From NCBI GenBank assembly GCA_932294295.1, contig OW028574.1, forward strand, positions 26,358,145-26,422,144: DNA of 64,000 bases, read 5' to 3'. Of this stretch, positions 1-12,625 are shown piece by piece. Both the position numbers and the translations under genes were made by a program. Each line of letters opens with the position of its first letter. Positions within the stretch are counted from its first letter, which is position 1. The stretch comes from Alitta virens. Taxonomy: Eukaryota; Annelida; Polychaeta; Phyllodocida; Nereididae. Below the pieces are notes generated by a model. That model saw only the letters and a list, made by a program, of their open reading frames with translations. It searched no databases and was not told where the DNA came from.

Positions 1-355
1 GCTTAATGTTGTTGACAGCTCAATGTTGACAGCTTAATGTTGTTGACAGCTTAATGTTGTTGATAGCTTAATGTTGTTGATAGCTTAATGTTGACAGCTT
101 AATGTTGTTAACTGTTAATGTTGTTAACTGTTAATGTTGTTAACTGTTAATATTGTAAACTGTTAATGTTGTTAACTGTTAATGTTGTTAACTGTTAATG
201 TTGTTAACTGTTAATGTTGTTAACTGTTAATGTTGCCAGCTTAATGTTGTTACCAGCTTAATGTTGTTGACAGCTTAATGTTGACATCCTAATGTTGTTG
301 ACGGTTAATTTTGACAACTTAATTTTCACAACTTAATGTTGACAGCTTAATGTTG
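1..355 (+). repeat. R module, exact copy of 5931-6285
   Basis: The window opens inside a linker (17-mer ending AGCTC, 14-mer, 17-mer, two GATAGC 17-mers, 14-mer). An 8-unit 16-mer array follows at 101-228, with AATATTGTAAAC as its fourth unit. Then come CCAGC, TTACCAGC, a 17-mer, the CATCCT variant at 281-290 and the CGG cluster at 301. Read base by base, it matches 5931-6285 without a difference at a fixed offset of 5930. The copies part at 356, where this one has a 14-mer and the other a 17-mer. Confidence 0.95.
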
Positions 356-881
356 ACAGCTTAATGTTGTTGACAGCTTAATGTTGTTGATAGCTTAATG
401 TTGTTGATAGCTTAATGTTGACAGCTTAATGTTGACAGCTTAATGTTGACAGCTTAATGTTGTTGACAGCTTAATGTTGACAGCTTAATGTTGACAGCTT
501 AATGTTGACAGCTTAATGTTGACAGCTTAATGTTGACAGCTTATTGTTGACAACTTATTGTTGACAGCTTAATGTTGACAGCTTAATGTTGACAGCCTAA
601 TGTTGACAGGCTAATGTTGACAGCTTAATGTTGACAGCTTAATGTTGACAGCTTATTGTTGACAGCTTATTGTTGACAGCTTAATGTTGACAGCTTAGTG
701 TTGACAGCCTAATGTTGACAGCCTAATGTTGACAGCTTAATGTTGACAGCTTAATGTTGATAGCTTAATGTTGACAGCTTAATGTTGACAGCTTAATGTT
801 GACAGCCTATTGTTGACAGCTTAATGTTGTTGAAAGCTTAATGTTGACAGCTTTATGTTGACAGCTTAATGTTGACAGCTT
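356..881 (+). repeat. 14-/17-mer tail without 16-mers
   Basis: A run of mostly AATGTTGACAGCTT units with a few 17-mers near the start. It carries the recurrent tail markers in their usual order: ATTG units, GACAACTT, GACAGCCT, GACAGGCT, TTAGTG, CCTATTG, then GTTGAAAGC, which makes an AAGCTT (HindIII) site at 834. The same ordered markers recur in the tails of R modules elsewhere, for example near 14.5, 22.6 and 41.3 kb. Confidence 0.93.
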
Positions 882-2148
882 AATGTTGTTAACTGTTAAT
901 GTTGTTAACTGTTAATGTTGTTAACTGTTAATGTTGTTAACTGTTAATGTTGTTAACTGTTAATGTTGTAAACTGTTAATGTTGTAAACTGTTAATGTTG
1001 TTAACTGTTAATGTTGTTAACTGTTAATGTTGTTAACTGTTAATGTTGTTAACTGTTAATGTTGTTAACTGTTAATGTTGTAAACTGTTAATGTTGTAAA
1101 CTGTTAATGTTGTTAACTGTTAATGTTGTTAACTGTTAATGTTGTTAACTGTTAATGTTGCCAGCTTAATGTTGTTGCCAGCTTAATGTTGTTGACAGCT
1201 TAATGTTGACAGCCTAATGTTGTTGACGGTTAATTTTGACAACTTAATTTTCACAACTTAATGTTGACAGCTCAATGTTGACAGCTTAATGTTGTTGACA
1301 GCTTAATGTCGTTGATAGCTTAATGTTGTTGATAGCTTAATGTTGACAGCTTAATGTTGACAGCTTAATGTTGTTGACAGCTTAATGTTGACAGCTTAAT
1401 GTTGACAGCATAATGTTGACAGCTTAATGTTGACAGCTTAATGTTGACAGCTTAATGTTGACAGCTTATTGTTGACAGCTTATTGTTGACAGCTTAATGT
1501 TGACAGCTTAATGTTGACAGCTTAATGTTGTTAACTGTTAATGTTGTTAACTGTTAATGTTGTTAACTGTTAATGTTGTTAACTGTTAATGTTGTTAACT
1601 GTTAATGTTGCTAACTGTTAATGTTGTAAACTGTTAATGTTGTTAACTGTTAATGTTGTTAACTGTTAATGTTGTTAACTGTTAATGTTGCCAGCTTAAT
1701 GTTGTTGCCAGCTTAATGTTGTTGACAGCTTAATGTTGACAGCCTAATGTTGTTGACGGTTAATTTTGACAACTTAATTTTCACAACTTAATGTTGACAG
1801 CTCAATGTTGACAGCTTAATGTTGTTGACAGCTTAATGTTGTTGATAGCTTAATGTTGTTGATAGCTTAATGTTGACAGCTTAATGTTGACAGCTTAATG
1901 TTGACAGCTTAATGTTGACAGCTTAATGTTGACAGCTTAATGTTGACAGCTTATTGTTGACAGCTTATTGTTGACAGCTTAATGTTGACAGCTTAATGTT
2001 GACAGCCTAATGTTGACAGCCTAATGTTGACAGCTTATTGTTGACAGCTTATTGTTGACAGCTTAATGTTGACAGCTTAATGTTGACAGCTTAATGTTGA
2101 CAGCTTAATGTTGACAGCTTAATGTTGACAGCTTAATGTTGACAGCTT
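882..2148 (+). repeat. Two P modules (17- and 10-unit 16-mer arrays)
   Basis: The first 16-mer array, 882-1153 (17 units), has two GTAAACTG doublets; after CCAGC and TTGCCAGC units comes the CGG cluster at 1226. The second array, 1524-1683 (10 units), has one GCTAACTG unit followed directly by GTAAACTG, the signature of the second member of most PP pairs. Its CGG cluster is at 1756. A point change in a 17-mer gives an isolated CpG at 1310. The module resembles 12626-13801 and 20701-21872. Confidence 0.93.
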
Positions 2149-2640
2149 AATGTTGTTAACTGTTAATGTTGTTAACTGTTAATGTTGTAAACTGTTAATG
2201 TTGTCAGCTTATTGTTGTTGACAGCTTAATGTTGTTGATAGCTTAATGTTGACAGCTTAATGTTGACAGCTTAATGTTGTTGACAGCCTAATTTTGTTGA
2301 CAGCTTAATGTTGACAGCTTAATGTTGACAGCTTAATGTTGACAGCTTAATGTTGACAGCTTAATGTTGACAGCTTAATGTTGACAGCTTAATGTTGACA
2401 GCTTAATGTTGACAGCTTAATGTTGACAGCTTAATGTTGTTAACTGTTAATGTTGTAAACTGCTAATGTTGCCAGCTTATTGTTGTTGACAGCTTAATGT
2501 TGTTGATAGCTTAATGTTGACAGCTTAATGTTGTTGACAGCTTAATGTTGACAGCTTAATGTTGACAGCTTAATGTTGACAGCTTAATGTTGACAGCTTA
2601 ATGTTGACAGCTTAATGTTGACAGCTTAATGTTGACAGCT
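2149..2640 (+). repeat. S module: two short 16-mer arrays
   Basis: Short 16-mer arrays at 2149-2196 (3 units: two GTTAAC, one GTAAAC) and 2433-2464 (2 units, ending ACTGCT). Each is followed by a CAGC 14-mer (GTCAGC after the first, CCAGC after the second), an ATTGTTGTTGACAGC unit and a GATAGC unit. AATTTTGTTGACAGC, typical of S modules, lies near 2290. The matching copy is at 6655-7250. Confidence 0.93.
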
Positions 2641-3714
2641 TAATGTTGACAGCCTAATGTTGACAGCTTAATGTTGTTGACGGTTAATTTTGACAGCTTA
2701 ATGTTGTTGACAGCTTAATGTTGTTGCCAGCTTAATGTTGTTGACAGCTTAATGTTGACAGCCTAATATTGTTGACAGTTACTTTTGACAGCTTAATGTT
2801 GTTGACAGCTTAATGTTGTTGACAGCTTAATGTTGACAGCTTAATGTTGACAGCTTAATGTTGACAGCTTAATGTTGACAGCTTAATGTTGACAGCTTGA
2901 TGTTGACAGCCTAAAGTTGACAGCCTAATGTTGACAGCTTAATGTTGTTGACGGTTAATTTTGACAGCTTAATGTTGTTGACAGCTTAATGTTGTTGCCA
3001 GCTTAATGTTGTTGACAGCTTAATGTTGACAGCCTAATATTGTTGACAGTTAATTTTGACAGCTTAATGTTGTTGACAGCTTAATGTTGTTGACAGCTTA
3101 ATGTTGTTGACAGCTTAATGTTGTTGACACCTTAATGTTGACAGCTTAATGTTGACAGCTTAATGTTGACAGCTTAATGTTGACAACTTAATGTTGACAG
3201 CTTAATGTTGACAGCTTAATGTTGACAGCTTAATGTTGACAGCTTAATGTTGACAGCTTAATGGTGACAGCTTAATGTTGTTGATAGCTTAATGTTGTTG
3301 ATAGCTTAATGTTGACAGCATAATGTTGTTGACAGCTTAATGTTGTTGATAGCTTAATGTTGTTGATAGCTTAATGTTGACAGCTTAATGTTGACAGCTT
3401 AATGTTGTTGACAGCTTAATGTTGACAGCTTAATGTTGACAGCTTAATGTTGACAGCTTAATGTTGACAGCTTAATGTTGACAGCTTAATGTTGACAGCT
3501 TAATGTTGACAGCTTAATGTTGACAGCTTATTGTTGACAGCTTAATGTTGACAGCTTAGTGTTGACAGCCTAATGTTGACAGCCTAATGTTGACAGCTTA
3601 ATGTTGACAGCTTAATGCTGACAGCTTAATGTTGACAGCCTATTGTTGACAGCTTAATGTTGTTGAAAGCTTAATGTTGACAGCTTAATGTTGACAGCTT
3701 AATGTTGACAGCTT
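2641..3714 (+). repeat. V module: paired variant CGG clusters
   Basis: Two variant clusters (ACGG at 2680 and 2951) in which the CGG 16-mer is followed by AATTTTGACAGCTT rather than the ACAACTT pair. Each is followed by an AATATTGTTGACAGTT 16-mer (2765 and 3036, spacing 271 bp). The first continues ACTTTTGAC, the second AATTTTGAC. A long 14-mer tail follows, with one GGTGAC unit near 3264 and AAGCTT at 3667. Confidence 0.93.
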
Positions 3715-4815
3715 TATGTTGTTAACTGTTAATGTTGTTAACTGTTAATGTTGTTAACTGTTAATGTTGTTAACTGTTAATGTTGTAAACTGTTAATGTT
3801 GTTAACTGTTAATGTTGTTAACTGTTAATGCTGTTAACTGTTAATGCTGTTAACTGTTAATGTTGCCAGCTTAATGTTGTTGCCAGCTTAATGTTGTTGA
3901 CAGCTTAATGTTGACAGCCTAATGTTGTTGACGGTTAATTTTGACAACTTAATTTTGACAACTTAATGTTGACAGCTCAATGTTGACAGCTTAATGTTGT
4001 TGACAGCTTAATGTTGTTGATAGCTTAATGTTGTTGATAGCTTAATGTTCACAGCTTAATGTTGACAGCTTATTGTTGACAGCTTAATGTTGACAGCTTA
4101 TTGTTGACAGCTTAATGTTGACAGCTTAGTGTTGACAGCCTAATGTTGACAGCCTAATGTTGACAGCTTAATGTTGACAGCTTAATGTTGACAGCTTAAT
4201 GTTGACAGCTTAATGTTGACAGCTTAATGTTGACAGCTTAATGTTGTTAACTGTTAATGTTGTTAACTGTTAATGTTGTTAACTGTAAATGTTGTTAACT
4301 GTTAATGTTGTAAACTGTTAATGTTGTTAACTGTTAATGTTGTTAACTGTTAATGCTGTTAACTGTTAATGCTGTTAACTGTTAATGTTGCCAGCTTAAT
4401 GTTGTTGCCAGCTTAATGTTGTTGCCAGCTTAATGTTGTTGCCAGCTTAATGTTGTTGACAGCTTAATGTTGACAGCTTAATGTTGACAGCCTAATGTTG
4501 TTGACGGTTAATTTTGACAACTTAATTTTCACAACTTAATGTTGACAGCTCAATGTTGACAGCTTAATGTTGTTGACAGCTTAATGTTGTTGATAGCTTA
4601 ATGTTGTTGATAGCTTAATGTTGACAGCTTAATGTTGACAGCTTAATGTTGACAGCTTAATGTTGTTGACAGCTTAATGTTGACAGCTTAATGTTGACAG
4701 CTTAATGTTGACAGCTTAATGTTGACAGCTTAATGTTGACAGCTTAATGTTGACAGCTTATTGTTGACAGCTTATTGTTGACAGCTTAATGTTGACAGCT
4801 TAATGTTGACAGCTT
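3715..4815 (+). repeat. Two P modules (9 + 9 units)
   Basis: 16-mer arrays at 3715-3858 and 4240-4383, both ending with two AATGCTGTTAACTG units, the signature of P arrays that follow V modules. CGG clusters are at 3931 (third block with GAC) and 4504 (third block with CAC). The second P has three consecutive TTGCCAGC 17-mers instead of one. A single ACTGTAAATG unit occurs near 4285. The matching copy is at 8319-9479. Confidence 0.93.
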
Positions 4816-5744
4816 AATGTTGTTAACTGTTAATGTTGTTAACTGTTAATGTTGTTAACTCTTAATGTTGTTAACTGTTAATGTTGTTAACTGTTAATAT
4901 TGTAAACTGTTAATGTTGTTAACTGTTAATGTTGTTAACTGTTAATGTTGTTAACTGTTAATGTTGTTAACTGTTAATGTTGCCAGCTTAATGTTGTTGC
5001 CAGCTTAATGTTGTTGACAGCTCAATGTTGACAGCTTAATGTTGTTGACAGCTTAATGTTGTTGATAGCTTAATGTTGTTGATAGCTTAATGTTGACAGC
5101 TTAATGTTGTTAACTGTTAATGTTGTTAACTGTTAATGTTGTTAACTGTTAATGTTGTTAACTTTTAATGTTGTTAACTGTTAATGTTGTAAACTGTTAA
5201 TGTTGTTAACTGTTAATGTTGTTAACTGTTAATGTTGTTAACTGTTAATGTTGTTAACTGTTAATGTTGTTAACTGTTAATGTTGTAAACTGTTAATGTT
5301 GTAAACTGTTAATGTTGTTAACTGTTAATGTTGTTAACTGTTAATGCTGTTAACTGTTAATGCTGTTAACTGTTAATGTTGCCAGCTTAATGTTGTTGCC
5401 AGCTTAATGTTGTTGACAGCTTAATGTTGACAGCCTAATGTTGTTGACGGTTAATTTTGACAACTTAATTTTCACAACTTAATGTTGACAGCTCAATGTT
5501 GACAGCTTAATGTTGTTGACAGCTTAATGTTGTTGATAGCTTAATGTTGTTGATAGCTTAATGTTGACAGCTTAATGTTGACAGCTTAATGTTGTTGACA
5601 GCTTAATGTTGACAGCTTAATGTTGACAGCTTAATGTTGACAGCTTAATGTTGACAGCTTAATGTTGACAGCTTAATGTTGACAGCTTATTGTTGACAGC
5701 TTATTGTTGACAGCTTAATGTTGACAGCTTAATGTTGACAGCTT
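4816..5744 (+). repeat. Q module then P module (17 units)
   Basis: Q: a 10-unit array at 4816-4975, third unit ending ACTCTT and sixth unit AATATT; the linker to 5102 has no CGG cluster. P: a 17-unit array at 5103-5374 combining a GTAAAC doublet with the terminal GCTG pair, so it looks like a composite of two array subtypes. CGG cluster at 5447. The copy at 9480-10387 shares the ACTCTT third unit. Confidence 0.92.
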
Positions 5745-6654
5745 AATGTTGTTAACTGTTAATGTTGTTAACTGTTAATGTTGTTAACTGTTAATGTTGT
5801 TAACTGTTAATGTTGTTAACTGTTAATATTGTAAACTGTTAATGTTGTTAACTGTTAATGTTGTTAACTGTTAATGTTGTTAACTGTTAATGTTGTTAAC
5901 TGTTAATGTTGTTAACTGTTAATGTTGCCAGCTTAATGTTGTTGACAGCTCAATGTTGACAGCTTAATGTTGTTGACAGCTTAATGTTGTTGATAGCTTA
6001 ATGTTGTTGATAGCTTAATGTTGACAGCTTAATGTTGTTAACTGTTAATGTTGTTAACTGTTAATGTTGTTAACTGTTAATATTGTAAACTGTTAATGTT
6101 GTTAACTGTTAATGTTGTTAACTGTTAATGTTGTTAACTGTTAATGTTGTTAACTGTTAATGTTGCCAGCTTAATGTTGTTACCAGCTTAATGTTGTTGA
6201 CAGCTTAATGTTGACATCCTAATGTTGTTGACGGTTAATTTTGACAACTTAATTTTCACAACTTAATGTTGACAGCTTAATGTTGTTGACAGCTTAATGT
6301 TGTTGACAGCTTAATGTTGTTGATAGCTTAATGTTGTTGATAGCTTAATGTTGACAGCTTAATGTTGACAGCTTAATGTTGACAGCTTAATGTTGACAGC
6401 TTAATGTTGACAGCTTAATGTTGACAGCTTATTGTTGACAGCTTATTGTTGACAGCTTAATGTTGACAGCTTAATGTTGACAGCTTAATGTTGACAGCCT
6501 AATGTTGACAGCCTAAAGTTGACAGCTTAATGTTGACAGCTTAATGTTGACAGCTTAATGTTGACAGCTTAATGTTGACAGCTTAATGTTGACAGCTTAA
6601 TGTTGACAGCTTAATGTTGACAGCTTAATGTTGACAGCTTAATGTTGACAGCTT
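5745..6654 (+). repeat. Q + R modules
   Basis: Q: an 11-unit array at 5745-5920 with AATATT as sixth unit; here the CCAGC 14-mer is followed directly by the AGCTC 17-mer, without a TTGCCAGC unit. R: an 8-unit array at 6031-6158, TTACCAGC, CATCCT at 6211 and CGG at 6231. Positions 5931-6285 equal 1-355 exactly. The rest is a 14-mer tail with AAAGTTGAC near 6516. Confidence 0.93.
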
Positions 6655-7250
6655 AATGTTGTTAACTGTTAATGTTGTTAACTGTTAATGTTGTAAACTG
6701 TTAATGTTGCCAGCTTATTGTTGTTGACAGCTTAATGTTGTTGATAGCTTAATGTTGACAGCTTAATGTTGACAGCTTAATGTTGTTGACAGCCTAATTT
6801 TGTTGACAGCTTAATGTTGACAGCTTAATGTTGACAGCTTAATGTTGACAGCTTAATGTTGACAGCTTAATGTTGACAGCTTAATGTTGACAGCTTAATG
6901 TTGACAGCTTAATGTTGTTAACTGTTAATGTTGTAAACTGCTAATGTTGCCAGCTTATTGTTGTTGACAGCTTAATGTTGTTGATAGCTTAATGTTGACA
7001 GCTTAATGTTGTTGACAGCTTAATTTTGTTGACAGCTTAATGTTGACAGCTTAATGTTGACAGCTTAATGTTGACAGCTTAATGTTGACAGCTTAATGTT
7101 GACAGCTTAATGTTGACAGCTTAATGTTGACAGCCTAATGTTGACAGCTAAATGTTGACAGCTAAATGTTGACAGCTTAATGTTGACAGCTTAATGTTGA
7201 CAGCTTAATGTTGACAGCTTTATGTTGACAGCTTAATGTTGACAGCTTAA
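6655..7250 (+). repeat. S module
   Basis: Short 16-mer arrays at 6655-6702 (3 units) and 6911-6942 (2 units, ending ACTGCT), each followed by CCAGC, an ATTGTTGTTGAC unit and a GATAGC unit. AATTTTGTTGAC occurs near 6796 and 7022. Two AGCTAAATG variants lie near 7146-7168. The counterpart is 2149-2640. Confidence 0.93.
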
Positions 7251-8318
7251 TGTTGACAGCTTAATGTTGACAGCCTAAAGTTGACAGCCTAATGTTGACA
7301 GCTTAATGTTGTTGACGGTTAATTTTGACAGCTTAATGTTGTTGACAGCTTAATGTTGTTGCCAGCTTAATGTTGTTGACAGCTTAATGTTGACAGCCTA
7401 ATATTGTTGACAGTTACTTTTGACAGCTTAATGTTGTTGACAGCTTAATGTTGACAGCTTAATGTTGACAGCTTAATGTTGACAGCTTAATGTTGACAGC
7501 TTGATGTTGACAGCCTAAAGTTGACAGCCTAATGTTGACAGCTTAATGTTGTTGACGGTTAATTTTGACAGCTTAATGTTGTTGACAGCTTAATGTTGTT
7601 GCCAGCTTAATGTTGTTGACAGCTTAATGTTGACAGCCTAATATTGTTGACAGTTAATTTTGACAGCTTAATGTTGTTGACAGCTTAATGTTGTTGACAG
7701 CTTAATGTTGTTGACAGCTTAATGTTGTTGACAGCTTAATGTTGACAGCTTAATGTTGACAGCTTAATGTTGACAGCTTAATGTTGACAGCTTAATGTTG
7801 ACAACTTAATGTTGACAGCTTAATGTTGACAGCTTAATGTTGACAGCTTAATGTTGACAGCTTAATGTTGACAGCTTAATGGTGACAGCTTAATGTTGTT
7901 GATAGCTTAATGTTGTTGATAGCTTAATGTTGACAGCATAATGTTGTTGACAGCTTAATGTTGTTGATAGCTTAATGTTGTTGATAGCTTAATGTTGACA
8001 GCTTAATGTTGACAGCTTTATGTTGTTGACAGCTTAATGTTGACAGCTTAATGTTGACAGCTTAATGTTGACAGCTTAATGTTGACAGCTTAATGTTGAC
8101 AGCTTAATGTTGACAGCTTAATGTTGACAGCTTATTGTTGACAGCTTAATGTTGACAGCTTAGTGTTGACAGCCTAATGTTGACAGCCTAATGTTGACAG
8201 CTTAATGTTGACAGCTTAATGCTGACAGCTTAATGTTGACAGCCTATTGTTGACAGCTTAATGTTGTTGAAAGCTTAATGTTGACAGCTTAATGTTGACA
8301 GCTTAATGTTGACAGCTT
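7251..8318 (+). repeat. V module
   Basis: Variant CGG clusters at 7305 and 7555, with AATATTGTTGACAGTT units at 7400 (then ACTTTT) and 7640 (then AATTTT). Their spacing is 240 bp, one 17-mer shorter than the usual 257. The tail carries one GGTGAC unit near 7880, GACAGCATAATG near 7935 and AAGCTT at 8271. Confidence 0.93.
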
Positions 8319-9479
8319 AATGTTGTTAACTGTTAATGTTGTTAACTGTTAATGTTGTTAACTGTTAATGTTGTTAACTGTTAATGTTGTTAACTGTTAA
8401 TGTTGTAAACTGTTAATGTTGTTAACTGTTAATGTTGTTAACTGTTAATGCTGTTAACTGTTAATGCTGTTAACTGTTAATGTTGCCAGCTTAATGTTGT
8501 TGCCAGCTTAATGTTGTTGACAGCTTAATGTTGACAGCCTAATGTTGTTGACGGTTAATTTTGACAACTTAATTTTGACAACTTAATGTTGACAGCTCAA
8601 TGTTGACAGCTTAATGTTGTTGACAGCTTAATGTTGTTGATAGCTTAATGTTGTTGATAGCTTAATGTTGACAGCTTAATGTTGACAGCTTATTGTTGAC
8701 AGCTTAATGTTGACAGCTTATTGTTGACAGCTTAATGTTGACAGCTTAGTGTTGACAGCCTAATGTTGACAGCCTAATGTTGACAGCTTAATGTTGACAG
8801 CTTAATGTTGACAGCTTAATGTTGACAGCTTAATGCTGACAGCTTAATGTTGACAGCCTATTGTTGACAGCTTAATGTTGTTGAAAGCTTAATGTTGACA
8901 GCTTAATGTTGACAGCTTAATGTTGACAGCTTAATGTTGTTAACTGTTAATGTTGTTAACTTATAATGTTGTTAACTGTTAATGTTGTTAACTGTTAATG
9001 TTGTTAACTGTTAATGTTGTTAACTGTTAATGTTGTTAACTGTTAATGCTGTTAACTGTTAATGCTGTTAACTGTTAATGCTGTTAACTGTTAATGTTGC
9101 CAGCTTAATGTTGTTGCCAGCTTAATGTTGTTGCCAGCTTAATGTTGTTGACAGCTTAATGTTGACAGCCTAATGTTGTTGACGGTTAATTTTGACAACT
9201 TAATTTTCACAACTTAATGTTGACAGCTCAATGTTGACAGCTTAATGTTGTTGACAGCTTAATGTTGTTGATAGCTTAATGTTGTTGATAGCTTAATGTT
9301 GACAGCTTAATGTTGACAGCTTAATGTTGTTGACAGCTTAATGTTGACAGCTTAATGTTGACAGCTTAATGTTGACAGCTTAATGTTGACAGCTTAATGT
9401 TGACAGCTTAATGTTGACAGCTTAATGTTGACAGCTTATTGTTGACAGCTTAATGTTGACAGCTTAATGTTGACAGCTT
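8319..9479 (+). repeat. Two P modules (10 + 10 units)
   Basis: Arrays at 8319-8478 (terminal GCTG pair) and 8933-9092 (three terminal GCTG units and a single AACTTATAATG variant near 8960). CGG clusters at 8551 (GAC third block) and 9182 (CAC third block). The second P has two TTGCCAGC 17-mers. AAGCTT at 8885. The counterpart is 3715-4815, offset 4604-4693. Confidence 0.93.
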
Positions 9480-10387
9480 AATGTTGTTAACTGTTAATGT
9501 TGTTAACTGTTAATGTTGTTAACTCTTAATGTTGTTAACTGTTAATGTTGTTAACTGTTAATATTGTAAACTGTTAATGTTGTTAACTGTTAATGTTGTT
9601 AACTGTTAATGTTGTTAACTGTTAATGTTGTTAACTGTTAATGTTGCCAGCTTAATGTTGTTGACAGCTCAATGTTGACAGCTTAATGTTGTTGACAGCT
9701 TAATGTTGTTGATAGCTTAATGTTGTTGATAGCTTAATGTTGACAGCTTAATGTTGTTAACTGTTAATGTTGTTAACTGTTAATGTTGTTAACTGTTAAT
9801 GTTGTTAACTGTTAATGTTGTAAACTGTTAATGTTGTTAACTGTTAATGTTGTTAACTGTTAATGTTGTTAACTGTTAATGTTGTTAACTGTTAATGTTG
9901 TAAACTGTTAATGTTGTAAACTGTTAATGTTGTTAACTGTTAATGTTGTTAACTGTTAATGCTGTTAACTGTTAATGCTGTTAACTGTTAATGTTGCCAG
10001 CTTAATGTTGTTGCCAGCTTAATGTTGTTGACAGCTTAATGTTGACAGCCTAATGTTGTTGACGGTTAATTTTGACAACTTAATTTTCACAACTTAATGT
10101 TGACAGCTCAATGTTGACAGCTTAATGTTGTTGACAGCTTAATGTTGTTGATAGCTCAATGTTGTTGATAGCTTAATGTTGGCAGCTTAATGTTGACAGC
10201 TTAATGTTGTTGACAGCTTAATGTTGACAGCTTAATGTTGACAGCTTAATGTTGACAGCTTAATGTTGACAGCTTAATGTTGACAGCTTAATGTTGACAG
10301 CTTAATGTTGACAGCTTAATGTTGACAGCTTATTGTTGACAGCTTATTGTTGACAGCTTAATGTTGACAGCTTAATGTTGACAGCTT
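9480..10387 (+). repeat. Q module then P module (15 units)
   Basis: Q: a 10-unit array at 9480-9639 with an ACTCTT third unit (9512-9527) and AATATT sixth unit, then CCAGC and the AGCTC 17-mer directly. P: a 15-unit array at 9750-9989 with a GTAAAC doublet and a terminal GCTG pair; CGG at 10062. Point variants GATAGCTC near 10151 and GGCAGC near 10181 appear only here. The counterpart is 4816-5744. Confidence 0.92.
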
Positions 10388-11664
10388 AATGTTGTTAACT
10401 GTTAATGTTGTTAACTGTTAATGTTGTTAACTGTTAATGTTGTTAACTGTTAATGTTGTTAACTGTTAATGTTGTTAACTGTTAATATTGTAAACTGTTA
10501 ATGTTGTTAACTGTTAATGTTGTTAACTGTTAATGTTGTTAACTGTTAATGTTGTTAACTGTTAATGTTGTTAACTGTTAATGTTGCCAGCTTAATGTTG
10601 TTGCCAGCTTAATGTTGTTGACAGCTCAATGTTGACAGCTTAATGTTGTTGACAGCTTAATGTTGTTGATAGCTTAATGTTGTTGATAGCTTAATGTTGA
10701 CAGCTTAATGTTGACAGCCTATTGTTGCCAGCTTAATGTTGTTGCCAGCTTAATGTTGTTGACAGCTTAATGTTGACAGCTTAATGTTGACAGCCTATTG
10801 TTGACAGCTTAATGTTGTTGAAAGCTTAATGTTGACAGCTTAATGTTGACAGCTAAATGTTGACAGCTTAATGTTGTTAACTGTTAATGTTGTTAACTGT
10901 TAATGTTGTTAACTGTTAATGTTGTTAACTGTTAATGTTGTAAACTGTTAATGTTGTTAACTGTTAATGTTGTTAACTGTTAATGTTGTTAACTGTTAAT
11001 GTTGCCAGCTTAATGTTGTTGCCAGCTTAATGTTGTTGACAGCTTAATGTTGACAGCCTAATGTTGTTGACGGTTAATTTTGACAACTTAATTTTCACAA
11101 CTTAATGTTGACAGCTCAATGTTGACAGCTTAATGTTGTTGACAGCTTAATGTTGTTGATAGCTTAATGTTGTTGACAGCTTAATGTTGACAGCTTAATG
11201 TTGACAGCTTAATGTTGTTGACAGCTTAATGTTGTTGACAGCTTAATGTTGACAGCTTAATGTTGACAGCTTAATGTTGACAGCTTAATGTTGACAGCTT
11301 AATGTTGAAAGCCTAATGTTGACAGCCTAAAGTTGACAGCTTAATGTTGACAGCTTAATGTTGACAGCTTAATGTTGACAACTTATTGTTGACAGCTTAA
11401 TGTTGACAGCTTATTGTTGACAGCTTAATGTTGACAGCTTAATGTTGACAGCTTAATGTTGACAGCCTAATGTTGACAGCCTAAAGTTGACAGCTTAATG
11501 TTGACAGCTTAATGTTGACAGCTTTATGTTGACAACTTATTGTTGACAGCTTAATGTTGACAGCTTAATGTTGACAGCCTAATGTTGACAGGCTAATGTT
11601 GACAGCTTAATGTTGACAGCTTAATGTTGACAGCTTAATGTTGACAGCTTAATGTTGACAGCTT
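10388..11664 (+). repeat. Q + truncated linker + P; start of 8.1 kb duplicate A
   Basis: Q: a 12-unit array at 10388-10579 (AATATT seventh), usual linker. At about 10717-10728 a unique junction CCTATTGTTGCC joins a tail-type unit straight to CCAGC units, with no 16-mer array and no CGG cluster between. P follows with an 8-unit array at 10870-10997 and CGG at 11070. A GAAAGCC variant sits near 11308. The same junction and GAAAGCC recur one period later (18.8 and 19.35 kb). Confidence 0.93.
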
Positions 11665-12625
11665 AATGTTGTTAACTGTTAATGTTGTTAACTGTTAATG
11701 TTGTAAACTGTTAATGTTGCCAGCTTATTGTTGTTGACAGCTTAATGTTGTTGATAGCTTAATGTTGACAGCCTAATGTTGACAGGCTAATGTTGACAGC
11801 TTAATGTTGACAGCTTAATGTTGACAGCTTAATGTTGACAGCTTAATGTTGACAGCTTAATGTTGACAGCTTAATGTTGACAGCTTAATGTTGTTAACTG
11901 TTAATGTTGTTAACTGTTAATGTTGTAAACTGTTAATGTTGCCAGCTTATTGTTGTTGACAGCTTAATGTTGTTGATAGCTTAATGTTGACAGCTTAATG
12001 CTGTTGACAGCCTAATTTTGTTGACAGCTTAATGTTGACAGCTTAATGTTGACAGCTTAATGTTGACAGCTTAATGTTGACAGCTTAATGTTGACAGCTT
12101 AATGTTGACAGCTTAATGTTGACAGCTTAATGTTGACAGCTTAATGTTGACAGCTTAATGTTGACAGCTTAATGTTGACAGCTTAATGGTGACAGCTTAA
12201 TGGTGACAGCTTAATGTTGTTGATAGCTTAATGTTGTTGATAGCTTAATGTTGACAGCATAATGTTGTTGACAGCTTAATGTTGTTGATAGCTTAATGTT
12301 GTTGATAGCTTAATGTTGACAGCTTAATGTTGACAGCTTAATGTTGTTGACAGCTTAATGTTGACAGCTTAATGTTGACAGCTTAATGTTGACAGCTTAT
12401 TGTTGACAGCGTATTGTTGACAGCTTAATGTTGACAGCTTAGTGTTGACAGCCTAATGTTGACAGCCTAATGTTGACAGCTTAATGTTGACAGCTTAATG
12501 TTGACAGCTTAATGTTGACAGCTTAATGCTGACAGCTTAATGTTGACAGCCTATTGTTGACAGCTTAATGTTGTTGAGAGCTTAATGTTGACAGCTTAAT
12601 GTTGACAGCTTAATGTTGACAGCTT
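11665..12625 (+). repeat. S module (3 + 3 units), duplicate A
   Basis: Short arrays at 11665-11712 and 11887-11934, separated by a GACAGGC tail. AATGCTGTTGACAGCC near 12000 leads into AATTTTGTTGAC. The tail holds two GGTGAC units (12188, 12202), GACAGCG with a CpG at 12410, and GTTGAGAGC near 12576, three markers that travel together in this S subtype. Confidence 0.92.
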
